The notes beneath the pieces were generated by a model. It ran no database searches and was not told where the DNA came from. It saw nothing but the letters and a program-made list of their open reading frames with translations. From assembly GCA_019634955.1 (NCBI GenBank), contig JAHCAK010000022.1, positions 1 to 64,000 on the forward strand: 64,000 bases of DNA, given 5' to 3'. Within the stretch, counting starts at the first letter, position 1; every line of letters starts with the position of its first letter. This DNA is from Burkholderiales bacterium (lineage in GTDB: Bacteria > Pseudomonadota > Gammaproteobacteria > Burkholderiales > Usitatibacteraceae). This document shows, in pieces, positions 62,891-64,000 of this stretch. The translations under genes and the position numbers were made by a program.

Positions 62891-64000
62891 GTGAGCGGGG
62901 AGCGCCTCTACCTCGCGATCGACCAGGGCACGCACGCGAGCCGCGCGGTCGTGCTCGACGCCCGCGGCGCCGTGGTGTCCACGGGGTCGCGGGACATCGG
63001 CCTCGCCCGCCCGCAACCCGACTGGGCCGAGCAGGACGGCGAGGAGATGGTCTCCTCCATCTACGCCGCCGTTCTCGAGGCGACGCGAGGCCTGGGCGAC
63101 CGCCGCCAGGACATCGTGGCCGCCGGGCTCGCGAGCCAGCGGTCGAGCTGCGCGTGCTGGGACGCGCGGGGAGGGCGGCCGCTCGCGCCGCTTTTCAGCT
63201 GGCAGGACCGGCGCGCGCACGCGTGGCTGCGCCAGTTCGAGCCGCGGGCCGAGGAGGTCCACCGCAAGACGGGGCTCTTCCTCTCGGCGCACTACGGGGC
63301 GAGCAAGCTGCGCTGGGCACTGGACAACCTGCCGGCCGTGCGCCGGGCGCTGGACGAGGGCACGCTCTGCTGGGGGCCGCAGGCGAGCTTTCTCACCTAC
63401 CGCCTCACGGCCGAGCAGTCGATGGTGGCCGACCCGCAGTGCGCGGCGCGGACACAGCTCTGGAACATCCACGCGCGCGACTGGGACGCGGGCCTCATGG
63501 ACCTCTTCGGCGTGCCGCCGGGGCACCTGCCGAGGAGCGTGCCCACCTGCCACCGCTACGGGACGATGCGGGTGGGAGACCTCACGGTGCCCCTCGTCGC
63601 CGTGAACGGCGACCAGAGCGCGGCCGTGTTCGCGTTCGGCTGGCCGGAGGAGGATTCGGCCTACGTGAACATCGGCACCAGCGCCTTCGTGCAGCGGGCC
63701 GTGACGCGCGAGCCGGCGTACGCGCCGAGAAGCCTCACCGGGATCATCCTCGACGACGGCAGGACCACGGTGTACTCGGTCGAGGGCAACGTGAACGGCG
63801 CGGGCACGGCGCTCGAGTGGCTGGAGACGGACCTCGGCATCGAGGATGCGATCGCGCGGCTGCCCGGGTGGCTCGCGGCCCCCGCCGAGCCGCCGCTCTT
63901 CCTCAACGGCATCGCGGGCCTGGGCGGGCCGTTCTGGCAGCCCGATTTCGCCTCGCGGTTCGTGGGCGAGGGCTCGCCGTGGCAGAAGGCCGTGGCGGTG
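62891..64000 (+). CDS. FGGY-family carbohydrate kinase, glycerol-kinase-like (cut by window edge)
   Basis: GTG at 62891; 370 residues are visible and the frame runs off the window. N-terminal phosphate motif LAIDQGTHASRAVVLD, WQDRRAHAW for substrate contact, NGDQSAAVFAFGW and FLNGIAGLGGPFW in the second FGGY domain. It phosphorylates a sugar or polyol with ATP; glycerol kinase and xylulokinase subgroups cannot be told apart from this part alone. Confidence 0.8.
   Translation, partial: MSGERLYLAIDQGTHASRAVVLDARGAVVSTGSRDIGLARPQPDWAEQDGEEMVSSIYAAVLEATRGLGDRRQDIVAAGLASQRSSCACWDARGGRPLAPLFSWQDRRAHAWLRQFEPRAEEVHRKTGLFLSAHYGASKLRWALDNLPAVRRALDEGTLCWGPQASFLTYRLTAEQSMVADPQCAARTQLWNIHARDWDAGLMDLFGVPPGHLPRSVPTCHRYGTMRVGDLTVPLVAVNGDQSAAVFAFGWPEEDSAYVNIGTSAFVQRAVTREPAYAPRSLTGIILDDGRTTVYSVEGNVNGAGTALEWLETDLGIEDAIARLPGWLAAPAEPPLFLNGIAGLGGPFWQPDFASRFVGEGSPWQKAVAV

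Overview
This 64 kb window is a GC-rich (about 70 % by eye), densely coded bacterial chromosome segment. Gene content points to a betaproteobacterium of the Rhodocyclales/Burkholderiales type: a korCAB set like that of Thauera/Azoarcus, tctABC with tctDE, a sox cluster, cytochrome cd1 nitrite reductase and a cytochrome c maturation gene. The lifestyle suggested is a facultatively anaerobic respirer that oxidises reduced sulfur and uses nitrite and possibly extracellular electron acceptors or donors. I saw no rRNA, tRNA, CRISPR array, prophage or transposase; the species is not determined.

Region 1 (1-15263): a partial ccmI on the minus strand, then a tightly packed plus-strand operon of seven genes. 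They encode a membrane cytochrome b, an FHA-like/decaheme cytochrome, a tandem GlcG/HbpS lipoprotein, an outer-membrane beta-barrel, a decaheme cytochrome with LVIVD repeats, a c554-like cytochrome, and a flavoprotein with two cyclic-nucleotide-type domains and four [4Fe-4S] motifs. It reads as a complete inner-membrane-to-surface electron conduit unlike MtrABC, and is the strongest candidate for an undescribed system. A palindromic intergenic repeat follows (15323-15529).

Region 2 (15581-40356): lplT and two c-di-GMP signalling genes (minus strand), a CoA-transferase, the korCAB 2-oxoglutarate:ferredoxin/NADP oxidoreductase, ltaE, a PIN-PhoH ATPase, a one-Cys peroxiredoxin, an ArnD-like deacetylase, a truncated haemoglobin, typA, rmuC, the tctDE two-component system divergent from tctCBA, molybdopterin genes (mobB, moaD, moaE) and an ArsR-type regulator whose cysteines match persulfide sensors.

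Region 3 (40357-46204): soxYZ, a dsrE-like gene, soxA and soxX end in a strong terminator; then a GlcG-like gene, soxB and soxW. soxCD is absent from the window.

Region 4 (46379-54020): a five-gene operon with an NfnAB/SudBA-like pair, a second 2-oxoacid:ferredoxin oxidoreductase (alpha/gamma and beta) and a 741-residue protein of unknown role that resembles the PFOR beta region without a TPP motif and ends in a four-Cys Fe-S motif.

Region 5 (54055-64000): a beta/gamma-crystallin protein, a TonB-dependent receptor whose N terminus resembles part of a NirF/d1 propeller, nirS behind a well-placed FNR/DNR box, divergent fccAB sulfide dehydrogenase, trpB2 and the start of an FGGY kinase. Together these tie sulfur oxidation (Sox, Fcc) to nitrite respiration, with two ferredoxin-linked 2-oxoacid enzymes managing low-potential electrons.
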